Source of the DNA: Rhodospirillales bacterium
Lineage (GTDB): Bacteria > Pseudomonadota > Alphaproteobacteria > CACIAM-22H2
Assembly: GCA_016794025.1 (NCBI GenBank)
Contig: JAEUKX010000104.1
Coordinates: 1 to 51,829 of the forward strand
DNA length: 51,829 nucleotides
Direction: 5' to 3'
Shown: one piece after another, positions 44,486 through 51,829 of the stretch
Layout of the letters: the number at the start of each line of letters is the position of its first letter
How positions within the stretch are numbered: the first letter of the stretch is position 1
Notes under the pieces: generated by a model
The model's input: only the letters and a program-made list of their open reading frames with translations
The model's database searches: none
What the model was told of the DNA's origin: nothing
Position numbers and translations under genes: made by a program

Positions 44486-45727
44486 ATGGATGCCATGTCC
44501 CCGACCCAAAGAATGTTCGACCGCATTATAGTGCTCGTTCTGGACGGGCTTGGCGTCGGCGCGATGCCGGACGTGCCGCTGATGCGCCCGAGCGATGTCG
44601 GTGCGCACACGCTGCGTGCGGTCGTCGCCGCGACGGGCGGGCTGTCGCTGCCTAACCTCGAGAGGCTCGGTCTCGGAACGATCTCGCCGCAGGCAGGCCT
44701 GCGCGCCGAGAAGACGCCGATCGGCGTCCACGGCATTAACGCGCTGGGCTACAAGGGCGCCGATACCTATCTGGGCCACACGGTAATGATGGGAGCTCCC
44801 ATCCCCAACACGGCCGAGGAACTGTTCGAGACGGTACGCGACGAAGTCGGCCGGCAGCTTGCGGACGCCGGCCATCGCGTGGAGCCGGCGAAGCCAGACC
44901 AGGCGGCTCTGCTCGTCGACGGCAGGATGGTCGTCGGCGACAACCTCGAAAGTGATCCTCTGCAGACGTATCACTGCGTCGGCTCGACCGAAGATCAGCC
45001 CTACGACAGGATTCTCGACGTCGCCAACATCCTGCGCCGGGTCGCGCGCGTGCGGCGCGTGGTCGCGATGGGTGGTAAGGGATTTGGCGCCGCCGACGTG
45101 CGGCGCTGCGTCGAACTGCGCCCGACCGGACAGTCCGGCGTCAACAACGTGGCGCTCGGCCTCTATACCAGTAACTACATGGTCCGCCATCTGACCAAGG
45201 GCGACCGACCCGACGTGCAGATCCCCACGATCCTGCGTAAGGCGGGCTTCGAGGTGGAGTTGCTCGGCAAGGTCGCCGACGTCATCATCTGCGAGGGCGC
45301 CCACAAGGAGCCGCACGTACCCACGCAGGCTGTCCTGGACGCGACCTACCGGTCCCTCGGGCGCGTGAGAGAAGGCCTGATCGCAATCAACGTGCAGGAA
45401 ACCGATCTCGCGGGACACGACCAGAATGCCGGGCGCTACGCAAAGCACCTGCGCGAGGCCGACGAAGGAATCGGGCGCGTCATGTCGATGATGGGGCCGC
45501 GCGACCTGCTTGTCGTCACCGGCGACCACGGCAACGACCCTGCGATCGGCCACGACAAGCACACGCGAGAGTATACGCCGCTACTCGCCTGGTCGCCACG
45601 CATCGTTCCGCAGGCGATCTACATGCGCGAGAGCCTCGCCGACATCGCCGCGACGGTCGCCGAGAACTTCGCCGTCCCGCGTCCCGCGATCGGCACGAGC
45701 TTTCTCGGCGAGATCCGGTTGGCGTGA
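44486..45727 (+). CDS. deoB: Phosphopentomutase (DeoB-like, alkaline-phosphatase superfamily)
   Basis: A 413-residue metalloenzyme. The N-terminal metal motif VLVLDGLGVGAMPD is followed by SDVGAHTLRAV, GADTYLGHTVMMG, AINVQETDLAGHDQNAGRY and VTGDHGNDPAIGHDKHTREY, the DeoB arrangement of Mn ligands. DeoB interconverts (deoxy)ribose 1- and 5-phosphates. ATG at 44486 or 44495 are both possible. Encoded between a transporter ATPase and a PfkB kinase, it is likely part of sugar-phosphate catabolism and not of a nucleoside operon, since deoA, deoC and deoD are absent. Confidence 0.83.
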   Translation: MDAMSPTQRMFDRIIVLVLDGLGVGAMPDVPLMRPSDVGAHTLRAVVAATGGLSLPNLERLGLGTISPQAGLRAEKTPIGVHGINALGYKGADTYLGHTVMMGAPIPNTAEELFETVRDEVGRQLADAGHRVEPAKPDQAALLVDGRMVVGDNLESDPLQTYHCVGSTEDQPYDRILDVANILRRVARVRRVVAMGGKGFGAADVRRCVELRPTGQSGVNNVALGLYTSNYMVRHLTKGDRPDVQIPTILRKAGFEVELLGKVADVIICEGAHKEPHVPTQAVLDATYRSLGRVREGLIAINVQETDLAGHDQNAGRYAKHLREADEGIGRVMSMMGPRDLLVVTGDHGNDPAIGHDKHTREYTPLLAWSPRIVPQAIYMRESLADIAATVAENFAVPRPAIGTSFLGEIRLA

Positions 45728-45733
45728 GCGAGC

Positions 45734-46693
45734 ATGCGCTACGACTATTCCTCAATCGGCTTCTATACGTTCGACTGCCTCGGGTGGCCATATCGCGGAA
45801 TCCCCGAGGGCGGCGGAACGTTCTTCCTCGACGATTTTGCGCTTGCCGTATCGGGCGCCGCCGGCACGGCGGCGATCGCGGCGGCCAAGATGGGGCTCAA
45901 ATGCCTTGCGGTTGGCGGCGTCGGTCCCGATCTGATGGGCGAATGGGTGCTCTCGCGGCTCGCCCATTTCGGTGTCGACACGCGCGGCATGAAGACTGTC
46001 CCCGGCGGCCGCACCTCGTCCTCGATCGTCACGACGCGCGCCGACGGCTCGCGGCCTGCACTCCACCTGCGTGGCGCAACGGCCGATTTTTACGTCGATG
46101 ACGCTTTCCTTCCGGTGGCGACCGACGCACGCGTCGTGCATCTTGGCGGCGTCGGCCTCATGGACCGGATGGACGGCGGACGCGGCGCCGAGTTGCTGAA
46201 GCAAGCGAAGATCCGCGGCGTCACCACGACCGTCGACGTGTTCGCCGGTTCGCGCGAGGACCTGAAGAAGATCGCGCTCGCCCTGCCCCACACGGACTTC
46301 TTCATCCCGTCGATCGAGGAGGCATCCGCGCTGACCGGCTTGAGTTCGGCCGGCGACATGGCGCGCACATTCTTCGATCTCGGCGTGACCTGCTGCATCT
46401 TCACGCTCGGCGAGAACGGCGCCTACTATCACCACCGCGACGGCGCTTCGTTCCACATGCCGGCCTTCGACGTGGCGGTCAAATGCACCTGCGGCTGCGG
46501 CGACGCCTTCAACGCGGGATTCGCTGTTGCCTGCTGTCGTGGCTTCGATCCCGAGATGGCGGTGAAGTTCGCTCAGGCGACCTCCGCGCTCAATTCGACC
46601 GGCCTCGGATCGCAGGCCGGAGTCGTCTCGTTCGATCACACCCTCGCGTTCATGACCGAGACGCGCCTGAAGCGTGCGGCTCCGCTGAAATAA
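45734..46693 (+). CDS. PfkB-family sugar kinase with an unusual Cys-rich active-site motif
   Basis: A 319-residue ribokinase-like protein. It shows GGGTFFLDDFALAVSGAAGT, AVGGVGPDLMGEWVL, TDFFIPSIEEASALTG and a late GCGDAFNAGF with the catalytic base Asp. The usual DTxGAGDAF motif reads CTCGCGDAF: the leading Asp is Cys, and cysteines also replace the residue before the first Gly and the Ala between the two Gly residues. The catalytic Asp remains, so it may still be active. It ends the operon, 6 bp after the deoB-like gene. The substrate is unknown; a pentose or related sugar alcohol is plausible. Confidence 0.82.
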   Translation: MRYDYSSIGFYTFDCLGWPYRGIPEGGGTFFLDDFALAVSGAAGTAAIAAAKMGLKCLAVGGVGPDLMGEWVLSRLAHFGVDTRGMKTVPGGRTSSSIVTTRADGSRPALHLRGATADFYVDDAFLPVATDARVVHLGGVGLMDRMDGGRGAELLKQAKIRGVTTTVDVFAGSREDLKKIALALPHTDFFIPSIEEASALTGLSSAGDMARTFFDLGVTCCIFTLGENGAYYHHRDGASFHMPAFDVAVKCTCGCGDAFNAGFAVACCRGFDPEMAVKFAQATSALNSTGLGSQAGVVSFDHTLAFMTETRLKRAAPLK

Positions 46694-46704
46694 GGCTGCC
46701 TCGG

Positions 46705-46797
46705 GCCGCCGGTTTCCCGGGGCGATCTCGCGTCCCCAGTTTTCCAGAATGTCATTGATTTCAATGACGGTTTCCACGTTTGGCGGCAAACAGGGGA
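46705..46797. repeat. Island-end flanking repeat, copy 3, damaged (tRNA part deleted)
   Basis: Bases 46705-46724 are identical to 25761-25780, part of the terminator next to tRNA fragment 2. The following CCCCAGTTTTCC, TGATTTCAATGACGG and TTGGCGGCAAA match the flanking repeat. The intervening tRNA 3' end (about 60 bp in copy 2) is gone. A deletion within an att junction is the simplest reading. Confidence 0.6.
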
Positions 46798-46983
46798 AAT
46801 CGCGACGCGTGCACCGGTCTTGCGCGCGAAGGCGTTGACGGCATCGCGGCGCCATTCCTCCGGCACACCGCAGTAGACGGCGAACATGGCGTGGGCACAG
46901 GCGGCACCCGGCAGCAGGGCCGCACCGGCGCCCATCGCAACCAACCCCAGGAATGTGAGCGGGTTCCGACGACGGTTGGTCAT
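46798..46983 (-). pseudogene. AfuA-like binding-protein gene, 5' 62 codons only
   Basis: ATG at 46983, a signal peptide ending near ACAHA, then MFAVYCGVPEEWRRDAVNAFARKTGARVAI. This matches the start of the protein at 23162 (SVYCGVPEEWCRGAVNAFTRKTGVRVAM). Homology then stops where the flanking repeat begins, and the frame continues into unrelated residues. The second Cys of the pair is Arg here. The gene was cut by the island-end rearrangement. Its promoter would have faced left from the region that now drives the operon at 47161. Confidence 0.8.
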
Positions 46984-47051
46984 CAGATTCTCCCAAATCG
47001 CAGCATCAGATGTCGTTCGTGCTGCATCGCGGAATCGTATTTATTGGACAG

Positions 47052-47065
47052 TGGAACCGATTCCA
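47052..47065. promoter_or_regulatory. LacI-family operator-like palindrome TGGAACCGATTCCA
   Basis: Five-base arms TGGAA/TTCCA flank a centre with CG at the dyad, the typical form of LacI/GalR-family operators. It lies about 95 bp before the ATG at 47161. No LacI-family gene is visible in the window. Confidence 0.5.
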
Positions 47066-47075
47066 TTCACGTTTA

Positions 47076-47093
47076 ATGTCACAAAAGCGACAT
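47076..47093. promoter_or_regulatory. Inverted repeat ATGTC-N8-GACAT upstream of the 47161 operon
   Basis: Perfect 5-bp arms are separated by ACAAAAGC, 10 bp downstream of the LacI-type palindrome. It is a second candidate regulator site or part of the promoter. Confidence 0.35.
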
Positions 47094-47160
47094 CAAACCG
47101 CAACGCCTTCATCCGGCCGCAGCGGAAAAACCAACGCAAGCTTTCGGGAGGAAACCGGTG

Positions 47161-48162
47161 ATGAAATCGATCGGGACGCTGGCATTGGCCGGCGCACTTT
47201 CCGTTATGACGTTCGCAGATGCCTTGGCGCAGGAGCACGAGAAACAGCTCGTTGTCTACGCCTCGCACCCCTCGGAAATGGTCGATCATTTCACGAAGGA
47301 TTTCGGCGACAAGCACGGCATAAAGGTCACGACCGTGAAGGCCGGGACGGGCGAATTGCTGAACCGCATCCGCGCCGAACGCGGCAGGCCGGCAGGCGAT
47401 ATCATGTGGGGCGGCTTCTCCGATACCGGCTCGTCGGCGCCCGACCTGTTCGACGTCTACCGCTCGAAGAACATGGCGAATGTCGAGCCCAAGATGGTCG
47501 ATCCCGCCGGCTTCAATACGCCGTTCGGCGCCAGCACGATGGTCATCATGTACAACAAGAAGCTCGTCTCGGCCGAACAGGCGCCGAAGACCTGGGCCGA
47601 TCTGGCCAAACCCGAGTGGAAGGGCAAGGTCGTGCACGCCGATCCATCGAAATCGAGTTCGGCGCTTGGCGCGCTGACGACATGGCTGCAGATCTACGGC
47701 AAGGGCGACGCGGCCTGGAAGCTCGTCGAGGACATGACACGCAACCAGAATATCGTGCTGCGCTCGGCTCTGGTGTTCCAGCAAGTCGGCCGCGGCGAGT
47801 ACCCAGTCGGAGTGACCTACGAGGAGGGCGCCTTCAACTACGTGCTCGCCGGCAATGCTGGCATCGTCTATCCCACCGACGGGACGCTGCTGCAGCCGGA
47901 AGGTATGTTCATCGTCAAGGGGGCGCCCAATCCGAAGGCAGCCCGCCTATTCGCCGACTACCTGCTGACGGTCGACGCGCAGACGCAGCTCGCCGAGAAG
48001 TTCCCCGGCCGACGTCCGACCGTGAAAGGTGTCAAGACGCATCCCGAAATGCTGTCGCCCGACAAGTTCAAGGTCATCGACTACGACGAGAACTGGGCAG
48101 CGCAGAACCGCAAGGAAATTCTCGACAAGATGCAGCAGATCATCATCAAGACCCAGAACTGA
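47161..48162 (+). CDS. Periplasmic binding protein, AfuA/FbpA-like
   Basis: A 333-residue secreted protein. The signal peptide ends near ADALAQ, and the mature part starts EHEKQLVVYASHPSEMVDHF. It has RIRAERGRPAGDIMWGG, TWADLAKPEWKGKVVHAD and APNPKAARLFADYLL. VGVTYEEGAFNY replaces the iron Tyr pair. I chose ATG at 47161 with GGGAGG upstream; GTG at 47158 is equally possible. It leads an operon with ATPase, permease and FGGY kinase, which suggests a sugar-like ligand. Confidence 0.85.
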   Translation: MKSIGTLALAGALSVMTFADALAQEHEKQLVVYASHPSEMVDHFTKDFGDKHGIKVTTVKAGTGELLNRIRAERGRPAGDIMWGGFSDTGSSAPDLFDVYRSKNMANVEPKMVDPAGFNTPFGASTMVIMYNKKLVSAEQAPKTWADLAKPEWKGKVVHADPSKSSSALGALTTWLQIYGKGDAAWKLVEDMTRNQNIVLRSALVFQQVGRGEYPVGVTYEEGAFNYVLAGNAGIVYPTDGTLLQPEGMFIVKGAPNPKAARLFADYLLTVDAQTQLAEKFPGRRPTVKGVKTHPEMLSPDKFKVIDYDENWAAQNRKEILDKMQQIIIKTQN

Positions 48163-48168
48163 GCGTCG

Positions 48169-48203
48169 CGCCGCCGCCCGGACCGCACGTCCGGTCGGCG
48201 GCG
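48169..48203 (+). terminator. Strong hairpin between binding-protein and ATPase genes (attenuator-like)
   Basis: CGCCGCCGCCCGGAC and GTCCGGTCGGCGGCG form a 15-bp stem with one mismatch around CGCAC. No T-run follows, so it is more likely an mRNA-stabilising or processing structure than a full terminator. Its place matches the hairpin at 4990-5022 in another transporter operon. Confidence 0.55.
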
Positions 48204-48237
48204 ATCCTTCGATCGGTCGGAACTCAGAGGCGTAAGG

Positions 48238-49320
48238 ATGGCGTCCACGTCGGTTCGCATCGAGCAGATCAGCAAGCGGTTCGGTGAAGTTACGGCGGTC
48301 GACAGGGTCGATCTGTCGATCGCGAAGGGGGAATTCTTCACGCTGCTTGGCTCCAGCGGCTGCGGCAAGACCACGCTGCTGCGCATCATCGCCGGCTTTA
48401 TGCCGCAAAGCGGCGGTCGCATCCTGTTCGGCGATGCGTGCATAGACGACGTGCCGGCGCATCGCCGCAACACCGGTATGGTGTTCCAGAACTACGCGAT
48501 TTTCCCGCACCTGACCGTGATCGACAACATCGCCTATGGCCTGCGCGCGCGCGGCTTGCCGAAAGGTGAGGTCGCCGAGCGCGTCGCACGGATGCTCGCA
48601 ATGATGCGTCTCGAACATCTCGGGCATCGCCGCCCGCGCGAGCTGTCGGGCGGCCAGCAGCAGCGCGTCGTGCTGGCGCGCGCGATCGTAATCGAGCCGG
48701 ACGTGCTGCTGATGGATGAGCCTTTGTCCAACCTCGACACCGAGATGCGCGTCCATCTGCGCGGCGAGATACGCGCCCTGCAACGCCAGATCGGCGTCAC
48801 GACAATCTACGTGACGCACGATCAGGAAGAAGCGCTTATGATGTCGGACCGCGTCGCCGTGATGAGCGGCGGCAAGGTCGAGCAGGTCGGCACGCCGGTC
48901 GAGATCTTCCACAGGCCGCAGACCCGCTTCGTCGCGTCGTTCATCGGCGAGAGCAACTTCATCCCCGCGATGCGCATCGGCAGCGGCGCGTCCGGACCCG
49001 CGGTCTACGAGGTGCCCGGCGGCGGGCGCCTGCCCGTTCCCGCCGAACGCGCTTCGGAAGTTGGCCCCAAGGCCGACATCGCGTTCCGCAGCCACGACCT
49101 TGTCCTCGGCCCACCCGAGGCGGGCGGATGGACGGCCACGGTCGCCGACACGCAGTTCTACGGCGCGACGATCCGCCTCGTGCTCGAGCTCGCCCCCGGC
49201 CACACGGTGCAGGTGGCGCTCACCGGGCGCGCCGGCCAAGCATTGCCCGCGACGGGCGCGCGCGTCGGGCTCGCGCTACCGTCCGCGTCCCTCTGGCTCT
49301 TTCCCGCGGCGGCGCGATGA
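48238..49320 (+). CDS. ABC transporter ATP-binding protein, FbpC/PotA type
   Basis: A 360-residue ATPase. Walker A reads GSSGCGKTT (Pro to Ser compared with the other five here). It has VFQNYAIFPHLTVIDNIAYG, signature LSGGQQQR, Walker [17 protein letters not shown] and switch [13 protein letters not shown], then a TOBE-like domain. It is most similar in style to the ATPase at 14300. Its stop overlaps the permease start in ATGA. Confidence 0.87.
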   Translation: MASTSVRIEQISKRFGEVTAVDRVDLSIAKGEFFTLLGSSGCGKTTLLRIIAGFMPQSGGRILFGDACIDDVPAHRRNTGMVFQNYAIFPHLTVIDNIAYGLRARGLPKGEVAERVARMLAMMRLEHLGHRRPRELSGGQQQRVVLARAIVIEPDVLLMDEPLSNLDTEMRVHLRGEIRALQRQIGVTTIYVTHDQEEALMMSDRVAVMSGGKVEQVGTPVEIFHRPQTRFVASFIGESNFIPAMRIGSGASGPAVYEVPGGGRLPVPAERASEVGPKADIAFRSHDLVLGPPEAGGWTATVADTQFYGATIRLVLELAPGHTVQVALTGRAGQALPATGARVGLALPSASLWLFPAAAR

Positions 49321-50999
49321 CGGCGGTTGCCGAAACGGGCGTCGGCACCCGACTTCTGCGCCAGGTCGGATTCTGGCCGGTCGTGACGGCGCTAGTCTTC
49401 GTGGCGCTGTTCGCTCTTCTGGTGATGCCGATCGTCAACATCGTCGGCCTCAGCCTGTCGGGAAAAGACGCGCAATCGAGCGTATGGGCGAACTACGCGA
49501 CGTTCTTTTCCGAGCGCTTCTACTACCAGACCCTGATCAACAGCATCCAGGTTAGCCTTGCGGCGACGGTGCTTGCCGTCCTGGTTGGCGTGCCGGCTGC
49601 CTACTTCGCTACCCGTTACGACATCTGGGGGCGCGGCTTCGTGCGCGCGGCCGTCGTCCTGACGTTCGTTTCGCCGCCTTTCATCGGCTCATATTCCTGG
49701 GTGATCCTGTTCGGCCGCAGCGGACTGATCACCACGACGCTTGCCGATTTCGGCATTTCACTGCCGTCGATCTACGGGGCGCCGGGCATCGTCCTCGTCT
49801 TCACCCTGCAGTTCTTCCCCTTCGTATTCCTGATGGTGTCGTCGGGCCTGAAATCGATTGACCAGTCGATCGAAGACGCGGCCCGTAATCTGGGCAGCGG
49901 CGAGCTTCGCGTCTTCTTCACCGTGCTGCTGCCGCTGCTGGTGCCGTCCATCAGCGCCGGCGCGTTGTTGGTCTTCGTCGCCGCCTTCACCGATATCGGG
50001 ACCCCCATCATCATCGGCGAGCGCTTCCGCGTCCTGCCGGTGCTGATCTTTGGCGAGTTCGTCAACGAATTCGGTGGGCGGCCGATCTTGGCCAGCACGC
50101 TCGCCGTCCTGCTGCTGACGGTGACGACTGCGGCCTTGCTACTGCAACGCTGGTTCGCCGGCCTGCATGCGCATGGCACAGCTGCGATCCGGCCGTTGAC
50201 GATTCAGGAGCAGCGCCCGCTGAAGCGGCTGCTGGCGAGCGCCTATGTCCTGCTGCTCGTCGGTATGGCGCTGCTACCGATTGTCAACATCGTCATCTCG
50301 TCGTTTCTGAAGGCGAACGGTCCGCTGCTGATCGCCGAGTTCACGCTCGGAAACTATGCCCGCATCCTGCGGACGATCGCAGTTCCACTCTCGAACACGA
50401 TTTTCTATACGACGGCCGCCACGGCGATGTGCGCCATCGTGGGAACGGCCGTCGGTTACATCATCGTGCGCCGGCCCGGACGTCTCGGCGGCCTGCTCGA
50501 CGGCGTGGTCATGTTCTCCTATGCCGTCCCGGGTATCGTGCTCGGAGTCGGCCTGATCGTCACCTACAACGAGCCGCCCGTCATCCTGACCGGCACGTCG
50601 GCGATCCTGATCCTTGCCTTCTTCATCCGCCGCCTGCCCTTCTCCGTCCGCTCGTCGGTCAGCATGCTGCAGCAGCTTTCGCGCGACACCGAGGACGCGT
50701 CGATCAATTTGGGCGCCGGCCCCGGCCGGACCTTCCTGAAAATCACCGTGCCGCTGCTGTCGATGGCGATCCTCTCGGGCGTCCTGCTCACATGGTCGAA
50801 CACGATCCGAGAACTCAGCGCCACGCTGATCCTGCAGTCGGGCAGCACGGTCACGCTCAGCATCGAGATCTTCAACGAGGTCGTGAACGCCAATTTCGGC
50901 CTCGCTTCGGCGCTCGGCACTGTCCTGATCCTGCTGACCTTCCTGCCGCTCGTCGTGCTGTTCACGTTGCTCGGCAAGCGCGAGGAAGCGCTAGTATGA
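49317..50999 (+). CDS. ABC transporter permease, two-domain FbpB type
   Basis: A 560-residue membrane protein with two permease halves. EAA loops are EDAARNLGSGELRVF and EDASINLGAGPGRTF. ATGA overlaps at both ends couple it to the ATPase and to the FGGY kinase. Confidence 0.87.
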   Translation: MTAVAETGVGTRLLRQVGFWPVVTALVFVALFALLVMPIVNIVGLSLSGKDAQSSVWANYATFFSERFYYQTLINSIQVSLAATVLAVLVGVPAAYFATRYDIWGRGFVRAAVVLTFVSPPFIGSYSWVILFGRSGLITTTLADFGISLPSIYGAPGIVLVFTLQFFPFVFLMVSSGLKSIDQSIEDAARNLGSGELRVFFTVLLPLLVPSISAGALLVFVAAFTDIGTPIIIGERFRVLPVLIFGEFVNEFGGRPILASTLAVLLLTVTTAALLLQRWFAGLHAHGTAAIRPLTIQEQRPLKRLLASAYVLLLVGMALLPIVNIVISSFLKANGPLLIAEFTLGNYARILRTIAVPLSNTIFYTTAATAMCAIVGTAVGYIIVRRPGRLGGLLDGVVMFSYAVPGIVLGVGLIVTYNEPPVILTGTSAILILAFFIRRLPFSVRSSVSMLQQLSRDTEDASINLGAGPGRTFLKITVPLLSMAILSGVLLTWSNTIRELSATLILQSGSTVTLSIEIFNEVVNANFGLASALGTVLILLTFLPLVVLFTLLGKREEALV

Positions 51000-51829
51000 C
51001 GCGCGAACCCGCCCTCGCGGTCCTCGATGTCGGGAAGACCGCTGCACGCGTCATCGGCGTAACGCAGGATGGCCGGATAGCGTTCAGCACCCGCCACGCC
51101 TGCCGCACGCAAACCGCACCGCCCTACCCCCATCTCGATGTCGAAGACACGTTCGCGGCCCTGTGCGACGGCCTTGCCGGACTGGGGCGCGAACTCGTCC
51201 CCACCGGCGTGATGCCGGTGGCGCATGGTGCGGCGGCCGCACTGATCGGCGACAGCGCGCTGACGCTTCCGGTGATGGACTATGAAGCGGAACCGCCGGA
51301 GGCGATCTCGGCCGCCTACGACGACGAAGCCCGGGATTTTTCTGAGACGCTGTCGCCACGCCTTCCCGCCGGCCTCAATCTCGGCCGCCAACTCGCCTGG
51401 ATGGAAGCGGTCGACCCCCGCCGGTTCGCCGCCGGCCGGCACCTTGTCCCGTTTGCGCAGTATTGGGCATGGCGCCTGTGCGGCACCGCGGCAAGCGAGG
51501 TTTCCTCCCTCGGCTGTCACACCGACCTGTGGAGCCCTAAGGCCCGGGGCTATTCGCGCCTTGCCGTGCGGCACGGCTGGGACAAGCGCTTTGCACCGAT
51601 CCGCCCGGCCGGCGAAGTGATCGGGATGCTGGAATCCGGTATCGCGCGCCGCCTCGGCCTGCCGGAAGGCCTTCCCGTCCATTGCGGCATCCACGACAGC
51701 AACGCCGCCGCCTGGCGCTGCATCGGGCCCGGCGACGGATCGGCCGCGATCCTGTCGACCGGAACTTGGTTCGTCGCGATGCGTCCGGGCGGAGCCGTCG
51801 ACACGCTCGATCCGGACATCGACATGCTG
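50996..51829 (+). CDS. FGGY-family carbohydrate kinase, N-terminal 278 codons (runs off window)
   Basis: ATG at 50996 overlaps the permease stop. The frame is open to the last base. The N-terminal phosphate-binding strand (LAVLDVGKTAARVIGV), middle GLNLGRQLAWME, FAQYWAWRLCGTAASEVSSLG (a potential substrate pocket), HCGIHDSNAA and STGTWFVAM place it in FGGY, nearest by eye to the L-rhamnulose/L-fuculose kinase-like branch. The C-terminal domain is outside the window. Co-transcription with an ABC importer suggests it phosphorylates the imported or dephosphorylated sugar. Confidence 0.82.
   Translation, partial: MTREPALAVLDVGKTAARVIGVTQDGRIAFSTRHACRTQTAPPYPHLDVEDTFAALCDGLAGLGRELVPTGVMPVAHGAAAALIGDSALTLPVMDYEAEPPEAISAAYDDEARDFSETLSPRLPAGLNLGRQLAWMEAVDPRRFAAGRHLVPFAQYWAWRLCGTAASEVSSLGCHTDLWSPKARGYSRLAVRHGWDKRFAPIRPAGEVIGMLESGIARRLGLPEGLPVHCGIHDSNAAAWRCIGPGDGSAAILSTGTWFVAMRPGGAVDTLDPDIDML

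Larger units (their letters stand above)
25826..46797. mobile_element. Putative integrative island B between flanking repeats 2 and 3
   Basis: The segment between the second and the damaged third flanking repeat contains the SorC/IspG-DXS/DRL/acetoin-dehydrogenase cluster and two ABC systems. It starts and ends in broken genes (metI remnant at the left, truncated binding-protein gene at the right). This is inference from repeats and truncations; no integrase is inside. Confidence 0.45.

Overview
The window is high-GC, gene-dense accessory DNA of the kind found in Alphaproteobacteria (Hyphomicrobiales or Rhodospirillales would fit). This rests on codon use, long ATGA-coupled operons, the abundance of binding-protein ABC transporters, and the tRNA-Pro-type fragments. 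I could run no searches, so family names come from motifs read by eye.

Layout. 1-1.3 kb: an IS110-type transposase start, a truncated IS3-family element, and a tyrosine-integrase 5' remnant cut exactly at the IS3 end, next to a 3' fragment of a tRNA gene (probably tRNA-Pro). 1.39-13.2 kb: a five-gene minus-strand operon (mutarotase, binding protein, ATPase, permease, inositol-monophosphatase-like enzyme) diverges from a GntR regulator followed by IlvD/Edd dehydratase, SDR dehydrogenase, SMP-30 lactonase and a GguC/FAH-like enzyme. This looks like oxidative, non-phosphorylated aldose catabolism. A PP2C-like phosphatase gene converges on it. 13.3-25.6 kb: two more AfuA/FbpA-type ABC systems, a HAD phosphatase, a second inositol-monophosphatase-like gene, an orphan binding protein and a Tat-exported family-1 binding protein. 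25.8-26.15 kb: a second copy of the tRNA 3' fragment and its flanking repeat, abutting a metI 3' remnant. 26.3-46.7 kb: a SorC regulator, a 905-residue IspG-DXS-like fusion that has lost its cofactor ligands, a DRL (type II DXP reductoisomerase)-like oxidoreductase, acetoin-dehydrogenase-like E1alpha/E1beta/E2, an ABC transporter with a metallo-beta-lactamase-fold protein and SurE, then another ABC transporter with phosphopentomutase and a PfkB kinase. 46.7-46.98 kb: a third, damaged copy of the flanking repeat beside a truncated binding-protein gene. 47.1 kb to the end: one more ABC operon running into an FGGY kinase cut by the window edge.

How the genes may work together. Six complete transporters plus extra binding proteins belong to the class that includes iron-binding FbpA but also the sugar-phosphate-binding AfuA. 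None of the seven intact AfuA/FbpA-type binding proteins shows the Tyr-Tyr pair expected for Fe(III). Phosphatases and sugar kinases sit beside nearly all of them. I infer an island specialised in scavenging phosphorylated organic compounds.

The most unusual part is 26.3-40.6 kb. Homologues of three MEP isoprenoid-pathway enzymes (IspG, DXS and DRL) lie beside an acyloin-cleaving 2-oxoacid-dehydrogenase-type complex. DXP is chemically an acyloin. A catabolic route from methylerythritol phosphate to DXP (DRL-like enzyme in reverse) and then to acetyl-CoA plus glyceraldehyde 3-phosphate (acetoin-dehydrogenase-like complex) is therefore possible. This is a hypothesis from gene content only.

The repeated tRNA 3' ends and flanking repeats suggest that the 1.2-25.8 kb and 25.8-46.8 kb segments are two tandem, decayed integrative islands at one tRNA locus.
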